Shown: positions 17,069 to 27,097 of the stretch, piece by piece
Numbering within the stretch: the first letter of the stretch is position 1
How the letters are laid out: every line of letters starts with the position of its first letter
Assembly: GCA_902784465.1 (NCBI GenBank)
Contig: CACZUZ010000002.1
Location: 1-64,000 of the forward strand
DNA length: 64,000 nt
Direction of reading: 5' to 3'
Origin: an uncultured Bacteroidota bacterium
GTDB lineage: Bacteria; Bacteroidota; Bacteroidia; Bacteroidales; P3
Made by a program: the position numbers and the translations under genes
Notes under the pieces: model-generated
The model's input: only the letters and a program-made list of their open reading frames with translations
What the model was told of the DNA's origin: nothing
Database searches by the model: none

Positions 17069-18567
17069 CCGTTGACGTGTCGCTCGCGGCCATTGACATA
17101 GATGGCACTGAAGGGGCGAGAGGGGCAGAGGTACTCGCAGGCTCCGCAACCTATGCAGCGGTCGGCATTGACCGAAGGCACCAAGACAGACTCGTCGGCA
17201 TCCTTATCGCGTGGCACCATAAGTATGGCACCGGACGGACAATGGCGGGCGCAGTTGCCACACTGCACACCACGGCTGTAAGCCACACAGTTGTCGGGCA
17301 CGACGACGGCAAAGCCGATATGGATGGCCGTTTTCTCCTCTTTGGTGACATGGTGGATGGCTCCGGTGGGGCATACCTCGCCACAACGTGTACACTCGGG
17401 GCGGCAGAAGCCACGCTCGAACGACATCTCGGGCTGCATGAGGGAGTCGAGTTTGTCCGATGGACGTAAGACCCCGTTGGGGCAAGCGCTGACACAAAGC
17501 TGGCAACCGGTACAGTGAGCAGAGAAGTTCTTCAAGCTCAGCGAGCCTGCAGGCTTGAGAGGCAAGTCGCGGGAGGGTATCTGTTTATCTTGAACAACAG
17601 CAAGTCCACCATCCACCTTTTTCTCCTGCGCCTCGACGACAGCGGCGCCAGCCACCAAAGCCGTTGTAGCCAGGAATGTGCGACGCGAGGCGTCGGAAGG
17701 GCTGTCACCCTTGCCGCTCGGCTGCGCCAGAATCGTAGGATTGAGACGGAAGCGTGTATTTTCGTAACGCAAAGCATCGAACTTGCATTCAGAGAGGCAG
17801 TCCATACAGGCCACGCAGCGCGAGTAGTCGATTTTGTGGTTCTCGATGTCGATGCACGAAGCCTTGCAAGTGTGTTCACACTTGTGGCAGTTGCGGCACT
17901 TGTCCTGGTCGATGACAGGGCGATAGAGAGAGAAGCGCGACACCAGACCCAGCACCGTGCCGACAGGGCAGATATTGCTGCACCATGTGCGTCCGCGACG
18001 CAAAGAGAGGAAGCCGACAACAACAAGAGTTGCTATGGCGACGATTAACGACACGCCACTCTTCACCCACACGTCGACATGATAGAAGCCGTAGCTTTCT
18101 GCTCTTTCGGCCATGCCCGCGAAGATATTGTTAATCCAAAGATAGACAGGCTGCAACAGATTTGTAGCGATGCGTCCGTATGCACTGTAAGGTGCAATAA
18201 GGATGGCTATAGTGTTGAGACCCACCACCATCAGAACGATGAAAATGACAAGCAGAGGATAGCGGATCCAACGGTGTTCCCTGACGAAACGAAAGCGATC
18301 TTTCTTGACCTTGCGGGCCACAAAATTGAAGCCGTCCTGCATCACGCCAAGGGGACACGCCACCGAGCAGTAAAACCTTCCAAAGAAGAGGGTTACAAGC
18401 AAGATGGCTGCAACAATGATGAAACTCGAAGAGAGTACGGCAGGCAGAAACTGGAACTTGGCCATCCAGCCAAGATAGGCGTGGAGCGTTCCGGTGAAAT
18501 CTAAAAACAGGGCCGTGATGCCTAAAAAGAAGACAACGGCAAGGGTTGTACGGACTTTGCGAAACAT
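17065..18567 (-). CDS. Membrane polyferredoxin with internal twin-arginine segment
   Basis: 500 residues. The N-terminal half (1-210) has about five membrane helices with NapH/CcoG-type cysteine motifs FYCSVACP near 67 and WCSNICP near 196. Two ferredoxin motifs follow (CRNCHKCEHTC, CVACMDCLSEC, 224-261). At about 295 comes SRRTFLATTALVAGAAVVEA, which looks like a Tat signal in mid-protein, and then four more clusters (CTGCQLCVSACP, ECTRCGEVCP, CGNCARHCP, CIGCGACEYLCP). The layout resembles a NapH-like membrane protein fused to a NapG-like exported ferredoxin. Expected role is electron transfer across or along the membrane; partners are not in the window. Confidence 0.8.
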   Translation of the reverse strand: MFRKVRTTLAVVFFLGITALFLDFTGTLHAYLGWMAKFQFLPAVLSSSFIIVAAILLVTLFFGRFYCSVACPLGVMQDGFNFVARKVKKDRFRFVREHRWIRYPLLVIFIVLMVVGLNTIAILIAPYSAYGRIATNLLQPVYLWINNIFAGMAERAESYGFYHVDVWVKSGVSLIVAIATLVVVGFLSLRRGRTWCSNICPVGTVLGLVSRFSLYRPVIDQDKCRNCHKCEHTCKASCIDIENHKIDYSRCVACMDCLSECKFDALRYENTRFRLNPTILAQPSGKGDSPSDASRRTFLATTALVAGAAVVEAQEKKVDGGLAVVQDKQIPSRDLPLKPAGSLSLKNFSAHCTGCQLCVSACPNGVLRPSDKLDSLMQPEMSFERGFCRPECTRCGEVCPTGAIHHVTKEEKTAIHIGFAVVVPDNCVAYSRGVQCGNCARHCPSGAILMVPRDKDADESVLVPSVNADRCIGCGACEYLCPSRPFSAIYVNGRERHVNG

Positions 18568-18711
18568 GGTTAAGCAGGCAAATTAAGGATACTAACTTGG
18601 ATTTATAATCTTCTATAATACAACTTTGTATTTATCACGTTTTGTTTGAGTTAAGACAAAGTTCAAATCTCAATTATTGCTGCAAAAATACATAATATTA
18701 TGCAATTTTTG

Positions 18712-18719
18712 TAAATTTG
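18712..18719 (+). promoter_or_regulatory. Candidate -7 box for the SulP gene
   Basis: TAAATTTG matches TAnnTTTG, 78 bases before the ATG at 18798. The 230-base AT-rich gap also contains the polyferredoxin start; no clear TTTG is found at the usual distance. Confidence 0.5.
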
Positions 18720-18797
18720 CAGTTTCAAAAAAACACGAAAAAACTGACAACCAACTGTCATTCAACAACAAACTAACGATAATAAAATAAAAAAGAG

Positions 18798-20537
18798 ATG
18801 GGAATTTTCAGTACAAAGAACATCAAAGGAGATATTTTTGGAGGAATAACCGCAGGAATTGTGGCACTTCCGTTAGCACTTGCCTTCGGCATCCAGGCCT
18901 TCAGTGGGATGGACAGTCCCGACGCGGCATCGATAGGAGCCTACGCCGGACTGGTGGGAGCCATGCTGCTTGGCTTTTTCGCGGCCCTCTGTGGTGGTAC
19001 GCCGAGTCAGATTAGCGGCCCCACGGGACCCATGACCGTTGTTACGGCCACGCTGGTGTCGGGAGCCTGGGCATCGTCGGGCGGCAACCTCGGCGAGGTG
19101 CTGGTCTCGATGGCCTTTGCAGCCCTGTTCTGCGGTCTTTTCCAGATTCTGTTTGGCGTCATCAAGATAGGCAAATATGTACGCTACATCCCCTACCCTG
19201 TCCTTTCGGGCTTCATGAGCGGCATCGGTGTCATCATCATCCTTCAGCAGCTCTATCCCCTTATCGGACAGAGCGGTACAGGCTCCATGCTTGACCTGCT
19301 GGTGGGGTATCCTGCCGCCGTGGGACAGACATCGTTGACGGCCCTGCTGCTCGGTCTGGGTACCGTGGCCATCATCTACCTCTTCCCTCTGATAACCAAA
19401 AAGGTACCCTCCACACTGGTGGCACTCATCGTGATGACCGTCATCTCGTTGTTCATCAATATGGATAATGTACCCATCATCGGCAACATACCGTCGGGTC
19501 TTCCCACGCCCTTCTTTGCCAAAACTGGCGTCGACCTAGCCACCATCAACTGGGCAACAGTGCTCACCACAGCCATCATCCCCGGCCTCACCCTTGCCGG
19601 CCTTGGCTCTATAGACACGCTGCTCACCTCGGTGGTGGCCGACAACATCACCAAGACCAAACACAACAGCAACCGCGAACTTATAGGACAAGGCATAGGC
19701 AACGCCCTTGCCGGCCTGTTCTGCGGTCTTCCCGGAGCTGGAGCCACCATGCGTACCGTCGTCAATGTCAAGAGTGGCGGTCGCACACCGTTGAGTGGCA
19801 TGATCCACGCCCTCGTGCTTCTCGCCGTACTCCTCGGCCTTGGCTCGCTGGTCAAATACGTCCCCCTCTCCGTCCTCGCCGGCATCCTCATCACCGTGGG
19901 GTGGGGTATCATCGACTTTAGAGGCTTCAAAGACTTGCTCAACATACCGCGAGCTGATGCCGTGGTGCTCATCGTTGTCTTCGTGGTCACCGTTTTCGTC
20001 GACCTGCTCACCGCCGTCGGCATCGGCATGGTGATAGCCTGCGTGCTGTTCATGAAGCGCGCCAGCGACCTTGTCGAGGGAGGCTACAGTTCGTCGGCGA
20101 TGAGCGACAGAGACCTCTACAAAGGGCTGCCCACACCCCCACAGGCCAACTTCGACAAGAACATCCCTTGGCACGACGAGGGCGGCATCACCGACGAGAT
20201 GCGCAAACATATATATGTGCAGCGTCTGAACGGCCCTATCTTTTTTGGTAGCATCACCAAGTTCAAAGAGGTCATGGCCGATGTGCCTGACGATGCCAAG
20301 ATAGTGGTTATCCGCATGAAGCTTGTGAGCTTCATGGACCAGAGCGGACTCTATGCCATGGAAGAGGCCATCAAAGACCTCCAGGCGCGAGGCATGATGG
20401 TGCTGATGACCATCATCCAGCCGCAACCCATGTACATGCTCACCAAGATGAAAGTCATCCCCGAGGTTGTGCCAGAAGAACACACCTTCAAGACCTTCGA
20501 GGAATGCACAGACTTCCTCTCAAAGGCAGAGGTGTAG
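18798..20537 (+). CDS. SulP-family anion transporter with STAS domain
   Basis: 579 residues. It opens with GDIFGGITAGIVALPLALAF, the SulP transmembrane signature, has about 10-12 hydrophobic segments to residue ~430, and ends in a STAS domain (about 450-575; IVVIRMKLVSFMDQSGLYAMEEAI). Members carry sulfate, bicarbonate or dicarboxylates in symport; the substrate cannot be read from sequence, and no sulfate-assimilation or carbonic anhydrase gene is adjacent. Single gene, convergent with the LuxR-type regulator four bases downstream. Confidence 0.92.
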   Translation: MGIFSTKNIKGDIFGGITAGIVALPLALAFGIQAFSGMDSPDAASIGAYAGLVGAMLLGFFAALCGGTPSQISGPTGPMTVVTATLVSGAWASSGGNLGEVLVSMAFAALFCGLFQILFGVIKIGKYVRYIPYPVLSGFMSGIGVIIILQQLYPLIGQSGTGSMLDLLVGYPAAVGQTSLTALLLGLGTVAIIYLFPLITKKVPSTLVALIVMTVISLFINMDNVPIIGNIPSGLPTPFFAKTGVDLATINWATVLTTAIIPGLTLAGLGSIDTLLTSVVADNITKTKHNSNRELIGQGIGNALAGLFCGLPGAGATMRTVVNVKSGGRTPLSGMIHALVLLAVLLGLGSLVKYVPLSVLAGILITVGWGIIDFRGFKDLLNIPRADAVVLIVVFVVTVFVDLLTAVGIGMVIACVLFMKRASDLVEGGYSSSAMSDRDLYKGLPTPPQANFDKNIPWHDEGGITDEMRKHIYVQRLNGPIFFGSITKFKEVMADVPDDAKIVVIRMKLVSFMDQSGLYAMEEAIKDLQARGMMVLMTIIQPQPMYMLTKMKVIPEVVPEEHTFKTFEECTDFLSKAEV

Positions 20538-20541
20538 CCTA

Positions 20542-21135
20542 CTACTCCATAAGATTGTGGATCATGGCGTAGACTGCGAGGCCGGCGACAGACTTGATGC
20601 CGGTCTTATGGGTTATATTCTTACGGTGGGAATTGACGGTATGAACTGAAATATTCAACTTGTCTGCTATTTCCTTGCTGCTTAGACCTTTGGCCACGAG
20701 GACGAGTACATCCGTCTCGCGGTCACTGAGTTCATAGTCCTCCACTGTGTCATTGTTTCTGTGGATTTCCGCAGGTTCGTTGAGAGCAGTTTTCAGGAGA
20801 GACAGGAGAGCGCTGCGGGTCGAGCGTATATCGACGACATGCTTGAAACAAACGATAACCTCCGGTTCGACATACTGGTAGACGAGGGCCGCTGTTTTCA
20901 TTTTGGGGTGCTGGGCGGCAATGGCTGCAAGCTGCATTCTGGGGTTCTGCCCCAAGAGCGTGGGGTTGACGACAAGCAAGTCCGGACGTATCACGGGCAG
21001 GCGTTCCTCCAAGAGGGAGACATCATGGAGGGGAGACAGTATGTTGTAGCCGCCGGCATCGTCGAGGATGGCGCGAAGGCCCTCGACGATGATTTCGGAA
21101 GGTTCGACGATGAGGACCGAGGTGAGGGGTTTCAT
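20542..21135 (-). CDS. LuxR/NarL-type regulator with degenerate receiver domain
   Basis: 197 residues. The C-terminal helix-turn-helix (about 135-197) is a clear LuxR/GerE domain: LSDRETDVLVLVAKGLSSKEIA then LNISVHTVNSHRKNI. The N-terminal 120 residues have receiver-domain spacing, but the acidic pair is EP (VLIVEPSEIIV) and the phosphoacceptor position reads VVNPTLLG, with Asn replacing Asp. It is therefore probably not controlled by phosphorylation. It overlaps the upstream hemerythrin gene by four bases, so the two are coupled and the hemerythrin may provide the signal (oxygen, NO or redox), which is inference. Confidence 0.85.
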   Translation of the reverse strand: MKPLTSVLIVEPSEIIVEGLRAILDDAGGYNILSPLHDVSLLEERLPVIRPDLLVVNPTLLGQNPRMQLAAIAAQHPKMKTAALVYQYVEPEVIVCFKHVVDIRSTRSALLSLLKTALNEPAEIHRNNDTVEDYELSDRETDVLVLVAKGLSSKEIADKLNISVHTVNSHRKNITHKTGIKSVAGLAVYAMIHNLME

Positions 21136-21869
21136 TTCGCAGTCCTTTCTTTTTTGGGATTATTCGGCCGCGACGTCGCTGTCGGCTCTTTGAGTAAACC
21201 GTTCTCGAGCCACGAGACGTAGGGGTCAAGAATCTTCTCTTCGATGAGAGCGTGCTTCTGGATGTCGGACGAGAGCTGGAGGATGTCGAAGAGGAGTTCT
21301 ATTGTCTCTTCAGGCATCGTATTGGCCGGCAAATACTTGTATACTATCTGAGTGATGTCGTCGAGAGTGTCGACAAGAGCGGAGTGAGACTTGGAAGAGA
21401 CCTTCTTGCCCAGGCCCTTAGGGCGTTGACCGTTCTGGAGGGCGCAGAGGCGAGGGAACTCGTTTTGTTCTTCAGACTGGAAATGGGCGGTTATCTCACG
21501 ACGGAAGTCAGCGTAGAACTGCTTGAAGATGGAGCCCGTACGGCTGTCCATCCGTTCAGTGATATTGGCGATATGGCTCTGGATATGGGGCAGCCGTTCG
21601 TCGGTATAATAGCAGTGGGAAGCCTTGAGATAAGGAACCAGCGGGGTCATGTCGACAGTGCTAAGCTCCTCCATGGAAGGCATATAGTCGTCGAAGGTAT
21701 AGAGGTTGCATACCAGCAGCATGAAGCCGACCGGCACGTTGGCGGAAGCGCAGACTTCGTACACCGCTTTATCGCCGAAACCCAGAGGGATGCCAAAGCG
21801 CGGCAGAAGGAGGATGACGTTATGGTTTGCGGAGATGATGTCCGCCATTTTCATTCTAGGTGAGAACAT
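21132..21869 (-). CDS. Hemerythrin-domain protein (ScdA/YtfE-like)
   Basis: 245 residues. The N-terminal stretch MADIISANHNVILLLPRFGI resembles the short ScdA_N/DUF542 domain. The four-helix part has candidate di-iron ligands in HIQSHIANITER, AHFQSEEQNEFPRL and DIQKHALIEEKILDPYV (H..EE motifs). YtfE-like proteins repair Fe-S clusters damaged by NO or oxidants; other hemerythrins sense oxygen. Translation is coupled to the LuxR-type gene by a four-base overlap. It begins 27 bases after the murF-alr stop, so it may also be read from that message. Confidence 0.82.
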   Translation of the reverse strand: MFSPRMKMADIISANHNVILLLPRFGIPLGFGDKAVYEVCASANVPVGFMLLVCNLYTFDDYMPSMEELSTVDMTPLVPYLKASHCYYTDERLPHIQSHIANITERMDSRTGSIFKQFYADFRREITAHFQSEEQNEFPRLCALQNGQRPKGLGKKVSSKSHSALVDTLDDITQIVYKYLPANTMPEETIELLFDILQLSSDIQKHALIEEKILDPYVSWLENGLLKEPTATSRPNNPKKERTAK

Positions 21870-21896
21870 GGGTGGAGGTGTTATCGAAGTGAGTTA

Positions 21897-24467
21897 CTAT
21901 TGGCTAATGTAGATGCGTTTCACGCGGGGCGAGACGGCGGTTAGAATCTCGTATGGGATGGTGCCGGCGGCGGCAGCCATGTCGGTCAGCATACCCTCGG
22001 GGCCGAAGAGGACAACCTCGTCGCCCTCACGGCAGTCGAGGCCGGTGATGTCGACGAAACACATGTCCATGCAGATGCTGCCGATGATAGGCGCATCCTT
22101 GCCGGCGATGCGGACGTGGCCGTTGCCGTAACCCAGATGGCGTGAGAGACCGTCGGCATATCCTATAGGGATGATGGCGATGCGGGAGTCCCGCTCCGCT
22201 ATCCAGCGTCGGTTGTAGCCCACCGAGTCGCCGCAGGGGATATCCTTGATTTGCGAGATGCGGGTCTTGAGCTTGCTCACCGGCAGGAGCATGCTCTGCA
22301 CGTCAGGTTCCGGCGAGATGCCATAGAGACCGATGCCCAGACGCACCATATCGAACTGAGCCTCGGGAAAGCGGGTGATGCCCGACGAATTGAGGATATG
22401 GCAGAGAATGTCGTCACGTCCCAGCAGCTGTTTCAACCGTGAAGAGCCCTCGCTGAAACGTTTGATTTGCAGACGCGTAAAGTCGTCCATCGCAGGGTCT
22501 TCGCTACAGGCGAGGTGTGAAAAAATAGAGCGGACGGTAATCGGAGAGTCGTCGGACAACAGAGTCTTGGCCAGCAGATTCATGTCGTCGGGGCTGAAAC
22601 CCAGACGGTGCATGCCCGTGTCGAGTTCAATATGCACATGAATATTCGACTGGCTTGTGCCCTGTTTGGAGTGAGAATAGAGTCGGGCCGCGTCGGAGAA
22701 CAGCTGGAGGATACGAAAGCTATAGATGTCAGGTTCAAGGTTATAGCGTATGATGTTGTCGAAGCTTTCCTCTTCGGGATTCATCACCATGATAGGAAGG
22801 GTGATGCCGTTGCGGCGGAGTTCCACGCCCTCGTCGCAATAGGCCACGGTGAGATAATCGACATGGTTGAACTGCAGAGTGTTGGCCACCTCGACCTTGC
22901 CGGCGCCATAGGAGGAGGCTTTAACCATAGCCATAAGTTTGGTGGTAGGCTTGATGCGGGAGCGGTAATAGTTTGCGTTGTGGACCAGAGCATCCAGGTC
23001 GACCTCCATGATGGTCTCGTGACGCTTGCGTTGCAGCACCTTGGCAATGTTTTCGAAGCAGAATAGACGTGCGCCTTTGAGAAGGATAGTCTCGTTCTCG
23101 AAGTCGGAGAAGGGGTGCCGGTTGAGGAAATCGTCTGTCGAGTTGTAGAAACACGACTTGACCTCGCCGAAAAAGCCACGGCAACGCGACAATGCCGGTC
23201 CGATGCCAATAAGCTTAGTGATGCCTCGCTGCGAGATGAGGCTTGCGACCTGCGCATAGAGTTCGTTCTCGGGGATGCCCGACTGGATGAAATCGCTAAG
23301 AATCAGAGTCTTGTTATGATGCTGGATTTCATGCTGGACAAAGTCGAGCGCAATGGAGAGCGAGTTGACATCGAGGCTATAGCTGTCGTTGATAAGCAGG
23401 CAGTTGTTGATGCCTTCATCCATTTCGAGGCGCATAGCCACCGGCATGAGGCGACGGCAACGGGAGGCAATCTCGTCGTGCTGATAGCCCTGCAAGACGA
23501 GCAACGAGATGCAGTGCATCACATTCTCGACCGAGGCGCGGTCGATGAAAGGAATCTCAACGGTGAACGGCGCTGGGGTATTGCAGATATGCGATTTCAG
23601 GCTGGGGTTTAGAGACTGGTCTATATTGTTGCTGTTGACGCGGATAGTCAGGAGAGTATGGTGGTCACCTGTGGCGACATTAAGCAGTTGGACAGGGTTT
23701 TCATCGTCCGTGCCCCACGTGAAGCGGCAGAGCCGGTGCAGGCTTTCCTTCTCCGAGATAACAGAGTGTATCTCCTTATGGTCGAGACAGTAGATGAGCA
23801 CATCGCAATGGGTGAAGAGTTGCAGTTTTTCTGCAATCTTCTGGTGTCGAGTCAGGAAGTTCTCGTCGTGAGCCTGACCGATGTTGGTGAAGATGCCTAT
23901 TGTTGGGCGCACCACATTGCGGAGTCTGTCCATCTCGCCCGATTCCGAAATGCCGGCCTCGATTACGGCGAAGTCATGCTCGGCCTTGATCTGCCAGACA
24001 GACAGAGGCACACCGATTTGCGAGTTGTAGCTCTTGGGGCTTGCCACGACCTTGTGGTCTTGGGAGAGGAGTTGCACTATCCAGTCCTTGACGATGGTCT
24101 TGCCGTTGCTGCCCGTGATGCCCACCACGGGGATGTCGAACTGTTTGCGATGATGTTCGGCAAGGTGCTGAAGAGCAACGATAACATCTTTTACATACCA
24201 GATATTGGCGTCGATGAGTTTTGCAAGACTCTGGCGCACATCATCTTCCGTATCTGCTGACACCACGAAATTCCTTACGCCCTTGCTGTACAGACCATCC
24301 ACATAACGCACACCGTTGTTGCGTTTGGTAGGTATGGCGAAGAAAAGCGTGTCGGCAGGGTCGGTAAGTTGGCGGCTGTCGGTGAGGAGCCTCGAGAAAG
24401 AGTTTTCGGGAGCAGGAAGCTGAATCTCAACAGACTTGATTATGCAAGATAGTTCACTGGAAATCAT
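21897..24467 (-). CDS. murF/alr: Fused MurF ligase and alanine racemase
   Basis: 856 residues. The MurF half (about 1-465) has the Mur-ligase P-loop VVGITGSNGKTIVKDW and the LLINDSYSLDVNSL region; it joins D-Ala-D-Ala to the UDP-MurNAc-tripeptide. The racemase half (about 480-856) begins EVDLDALVHNANYY, has the PLP lysine in MAMVKASSYGAGKVEV, and CMDMCFVDIT plus a final IPYEILTAVSPRVKR; it makes D-alanine from L-alanine. One polypeptide thus supplies D-Ala and uses the dipeptide made from it; Ddl is not here. The fusion is standard in Bacteroidales. DUF2851 lies 10 bases upstream. Confidence 0.95.
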   Translation of the reverse strand: MISSELSCIIKSVEIQLPAPENSFSRLLTDSRQLTDPADTLFFAIPTKRNNGVRYVDGLYSKGVRNFVVSADTEDDVRQSLAKLIDANIWYVKDVIVALQHLAEHHRKQFDIPVVGITGSNGKTIVKDWIVQLLSQDHKVVASPKSYNSQIGVPLSVWQIKAEHDFAVIEAGISESGEMDRLRNVVRPTIGIFTNIGQAHDENFLTRHQKIAEKLQLFTHCDVLIYCLDHKEIHSVISEKESLHRLCRFTWGTDDENPVQLLNVATGDHHTLLTIRVNSNNIDQSLNPSLKSHICNTPAPFTVEIPFIDRASVENVMHCISLLVLQGYQHDEIASRCRRLMPVAMRLEMDEGINNCLLINDSYSLDVNSLSIALDFVQHEIQHHNKTLILSDFIQSGIPENELYAQVASLISQRGITKLIGIGPALSRCRGFFGEVKSCFYNSTDDFLNRHPFSDFENETILLKGARLFCFENIAKVLQRKRHETIMEVDLDALVHNANYYRSRIKPTTKLMAMVKASSYGAGKVEVANTLQFNHVDYLTVAYCDEGVELRRNGITLPIMVMNPEEESFDNIIRYNLEPDIYSFRILQLFSDAARLYSHSKQGTSQSNIHVHIELDTGMHRLGFSPDDMNLLAKTLLSDDSPITVRSIFSHLACSEDPAMDDFTRLQIKRFSEGSSRLKQLLGRDDILCHILNSSGITRFPEAQFDMVRLGIGLYGISPEPDVQSMLLPVSKLKTRISQIKDIPCGDSVGYNRRWIAERDSRIAIIPIGYADGLSRHLGYGNGHVRIAGKDAPIIGSICMDMCFVDITGLDCREGDEVVLFGPEGMLTDMAAAAGTIPYEILTAVSPRVKRIYISQ

Positions 24468-24477
24468 GTGAAAGGTT

Positions 24478-25764
24478 TTATAGTTTTAAAAGACGGAAAG
24501 CTAGAGAGCAGTCGAGGCAACGTTTCCGGCTGCAATATTCGTTGTAACGTTGCAGCATGGCTTGGCTGTCGGCGGCATCGGCGGGATTGGTGCCAGCCTT
24601 CTGCCACAGACGTATCACATTATTACGCTCGGCGGGAATCTGATGCAGGATGTTGAGTGCCTGTTCTTTGAACTTCTCATCACCATGCTCTTGACCATAT
24701 TTGAATAGTAGAGGCACCCAGGCGTTGATGAGGATGGTGTCGATAGTCGAGTCGCCCAGACACTTCACCGTTGGCTGCACCTTCTTGTCGACAGGACGGT
24801 CGAAGCGGAAATGAGACTGCCAATAGTCCGATGCCTCGACATAGAAGAAGGTGCGCAAAGACTTTGCATCCTTTGTATCCAGCAGTTTAGAGAAAAGGTT
24901 GCTCGACTTGGCAATAAGATTGGAGAACTGGCTGATACGCAGGGTTGGAAATCCCGCAGGGCGCATGCGGAAGAATTTCCAGATGTGAGCTTGCATGGGC
25001 GTGAGATTGTAGGCGGCACACAAGAAGTTGTATTCACGCTGCAAGGCATTAGGATAATCGTCGAAGAATAATCCGTTGAGCATGCCAGCCTGACCAAAGA
25101 AGAGAGCCTCGATACTGAATGGCTTATCCTTGATTTTGGCGAGCAGGTTCATAGGAGTCTTCTTGGCCAGCAACTCGAAAGCAAAAGCGTTGGACTTGCC
25201 GCCAAAATAGTGTGCTATAAGGAGGTAGCACACCTGTTCCCAGCTGCCGCGAGTAGACTTGAGAAGGCGGTCGACATCGTCAGACTTTCGCTGAAGACGT
25301 TCCACGAGAAGGCGGTCCTGGCTGGTATGGAAGATGATTTCAGGAATCAGTTTCAGTCTTGAAGAGCAGGGTATTTCGTTGGTCAGAGCCGACTGCATGA
25401 GGTCGTCGTAATTACGCCACACACTTTCAGGAATAGCGTCGGCAATCTCCACGGTAGTCACCTTTCGGCCATCCTCGAGGCAGACGTCGGCATCGTATAC
25501 ATAGACCACATGAAGGATGACGTTGTTGTAGGCCTTGTCGTCGGAGTGGTGATGAGCGTGCCAGTCGGAGGCCTTGACATGCACCTCGACATTACCAGCC
25601 CAGAGGAGGCCGCCGACCATCAGACGGGCGTTGATGAAGTCGGGCCCGGCGTCGCGGTTAAGCTCCCCTGCGCGTTCAACGACAACAGGCTGCCCATCAG
25701 TAGTGGTCAGCCCGCCCTCAAGCAGCTTGTGCTGCCAGACATATTGCAGGAAAGCCTCTGTCAT
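24478..25764 (-). CDS. DUF2851 family protein
   Basis: 428 residues without signal peptide. It has the conserved N-terminal segment AGELNRDAGPDFINARLMVGG and W-A-G-N-V-E-V-H-V-K-A-S-D-W, followed by NVILHVVYVYD; these define DUF2851, a Bacteroidota family of unknown function. The invariant acidic and His residues near the N-terminus (GPDF, WHAHHHSDDKAYNNV) suggest a nuclease-like or metal-dependent fold, which is speculation. Located 10 bases before murF-alr in the same direction. Confidence 0.85.
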   Translation of the reverse strand: MTEAFLQYVWQHKLLEGGLTTTDGQPVVVERAGELNRDAGPDFINARLMVGGLLWAGNVEVHVKASDWHAHHHSDDKAYNNVILHVVYVYDADVCLEDGRKVTTVEIADAIPESVWRNYDDLMQSALTNEIPCSSRLKLIPEIIFHTSQDRLLVERLQRKSDDVDRLLKSTRGSWEQVCYLLIAHYFGGKSNAFAFELLAKKTPMNLLAKIKDKPFSIEALFFGQAGMLNGLFFDDYPNALQREYNFLCAAYNLTPMQAHIWKFFRMRPAGFPTLRISQFSNLIAKSSNLFSKLLDTKDAKSLRTFFYVEASDYWQSHFRFDRPVDKKVQPTVKCLGDSTIDTILINAWVPLLFKYGQEHGDEKFKEQALNILHQIPAERNNVIRLWQKAGTNPADAADSQAMLQRYNEYCSRKRCLDCSLAFRLLKL

Positions 25765-25769
25765 GATAC

Positions 25770-25797
25770 GTGAATTGTGAATCGTGAATCGTGAATT
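25770..25797. repeat. 7-bp tandem array, 4 units (GTGAATY)
   Basis: Units GTGAATT, GTGAATC, GTGAATC, GTGAATT on the plus strand, directly upstream of the DUF2851 start. The remaining gap to dnaJ (25798-25921) holds looser repeats of the type TTTTCRACTAACGG but no gene. Confidence 0.8.
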
Positions 25798-25921
25798 GAC
25801 AAATGTTATGCGGGGATGATTTTCGACTAACAGTTTTCAATAAACGGCATTAATTTTTCAACTAACGGCTTTCATCATTCGACTTTCAATTCTCAACTAT
25901 AAGCATCAGAACTATCGACAA

Positions 25922-27091
25922 TCAGCTGAAGAGGTCTTTCATTTTGTCGAAAAAGCCGCGCTCTTGTTTAGAGGGGTTTGGCTGGAAGTTGGGGTGGCTG
26001 TTAAGCTGTTCAAGCATAGCCCTTTCCTCCTTGGTGACGCTCTTGGGAACCCAGACATTAATGCTCACCAGCATATCGCCGCGAGAGTAGCCGTTGATGT
26101 CGGGCAGGCCTTTGCCTTTCAGGCGGATCACTTTGCCCGAAGGAGTACCCTGTTCAATCTTAACCCTCACCTTGCCCGACAGAGTAGGAATCTCGATGGA
26201 GGCACCCAGTGCAGCGTCGGCGTAAGTGACGAAAGCATTGTAGAAGAGGTTGTTCTCCTGACGCTCGAAGAGCTCGTGCTGAATTTCCTCGACCTGGATA
26301 ATGAGGTCGCCGTTGACACCGCCATTGGGGCCGGCATTACCCTGGCCATGCATGGAGAGCTGCATGCCGTCGGCGACACCGGCAGGGATATTGATGGTGA
26401 TGATTTCTTCCGACTTGACGATACCCTCACCGTGGCAGTCGTGGCACTTATCCTTGATGATACGTCCTTGTCCGCCGCAATAGGGGCAAACCGACTGGGT
26501 CTGCATCTGGCCGAAGATAGAGCGGCGCAATTCGGTGACAACGCCGCTGCCATGACAGTGGCTGCAGGTCTCGTAGCTGTTGCCACGCGCACCCGTGCCG
26601 CCGCAGGTCTTGCAGGGGACATACTTGTTGACCTTAATCTTCTTCTCAACGCCGCGTTCAATCTCCTCGAGAGTAAGTTTCACCTTGATACGCAGGTTGG
26701 AGCCGCGCGACACGGGACGGCCTCCGCGGCTGTTGCCGGAGCCATTGAATCCGCCGAAGTGGAAGCTGCCACCGCCGCCGCCGAAGAAGTCTCCAAAGAT
26801 GGAGCCGAACGACGAGAAGATGTCGTCCATGCTCATGCCCTGACCGCCGAAGCCAGAAGCTCCGTCGAGGCCAGCATGACCGAACTGGTCGTAGCGAGCC
26901 TTCTTGTCGGGATTGCTCAGCACATCGTAAGCCTCGGCAGCCTCTTTGAATTTCTCCTCGGCCTCCTTGTCGCCAGGGTTGCGGTCGGGGTGATACTTCA
27001 AAGCCAGCTTGCGGTAGGCCTTCTTCAAATCTTCGGGAGAGACATTCTTGTCTACGCCAAGTACCTCGTAATAATCTCTTTTCGTTGCCAT
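25922..27091 (-). CDS. dnaJ: Chaperone DnaJ
   Basis: 389 residues. J domain with the HPD motif ([10 protein letters not shown]) at 1-70, Gly/Phe-rich linker at 75-125, four CxxCxGxG zinc motifs ([32 protein letters not shown]) at about 160-235, then the substrate-binding beta domain. It delivers unfolded clients to DnaK and stimulates its ATPase. Downstream of grpE in the same direction, 38 bases apart; dnaK is not in the window. Confidence 0.97.
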   Translation of the reverse strand: MATKRDYYEVLGVDKNVSPEDLKKAYRKLALKYHPDRNPGDKEAEEKFKEAAEAYDVLSNPDKKARYDQFGHAGLDGASGFGGQGMSMDDIFSSFGSIFGDFFGGGGGSFHFGGFNGSGNSRGGRPVSRGSNLRIKVKLTLEEIERGVEKKIKVNKYVPCKTCGGTGARGNSYETCSHCHGSGVVTELRRSIFGQMQTQSVCPYCGGQGRIIKDKCHDCHGEGIVKSEEIITINIPAGVADGMQLSMHGQGNAGPNGGVNGDLIIQVEEIQHELFERQENNLFYNAFVTYADAALGASIEIPTLSGKVRVKIEQGTPSGKVIRLKGKGLPDINGYSRGDMLVSINVWVPKSVTKEERAMLEQLNSHPNFQPNPSKQERGFFDKMKDLFS

Positions 27092-27097
27092 GTATTA

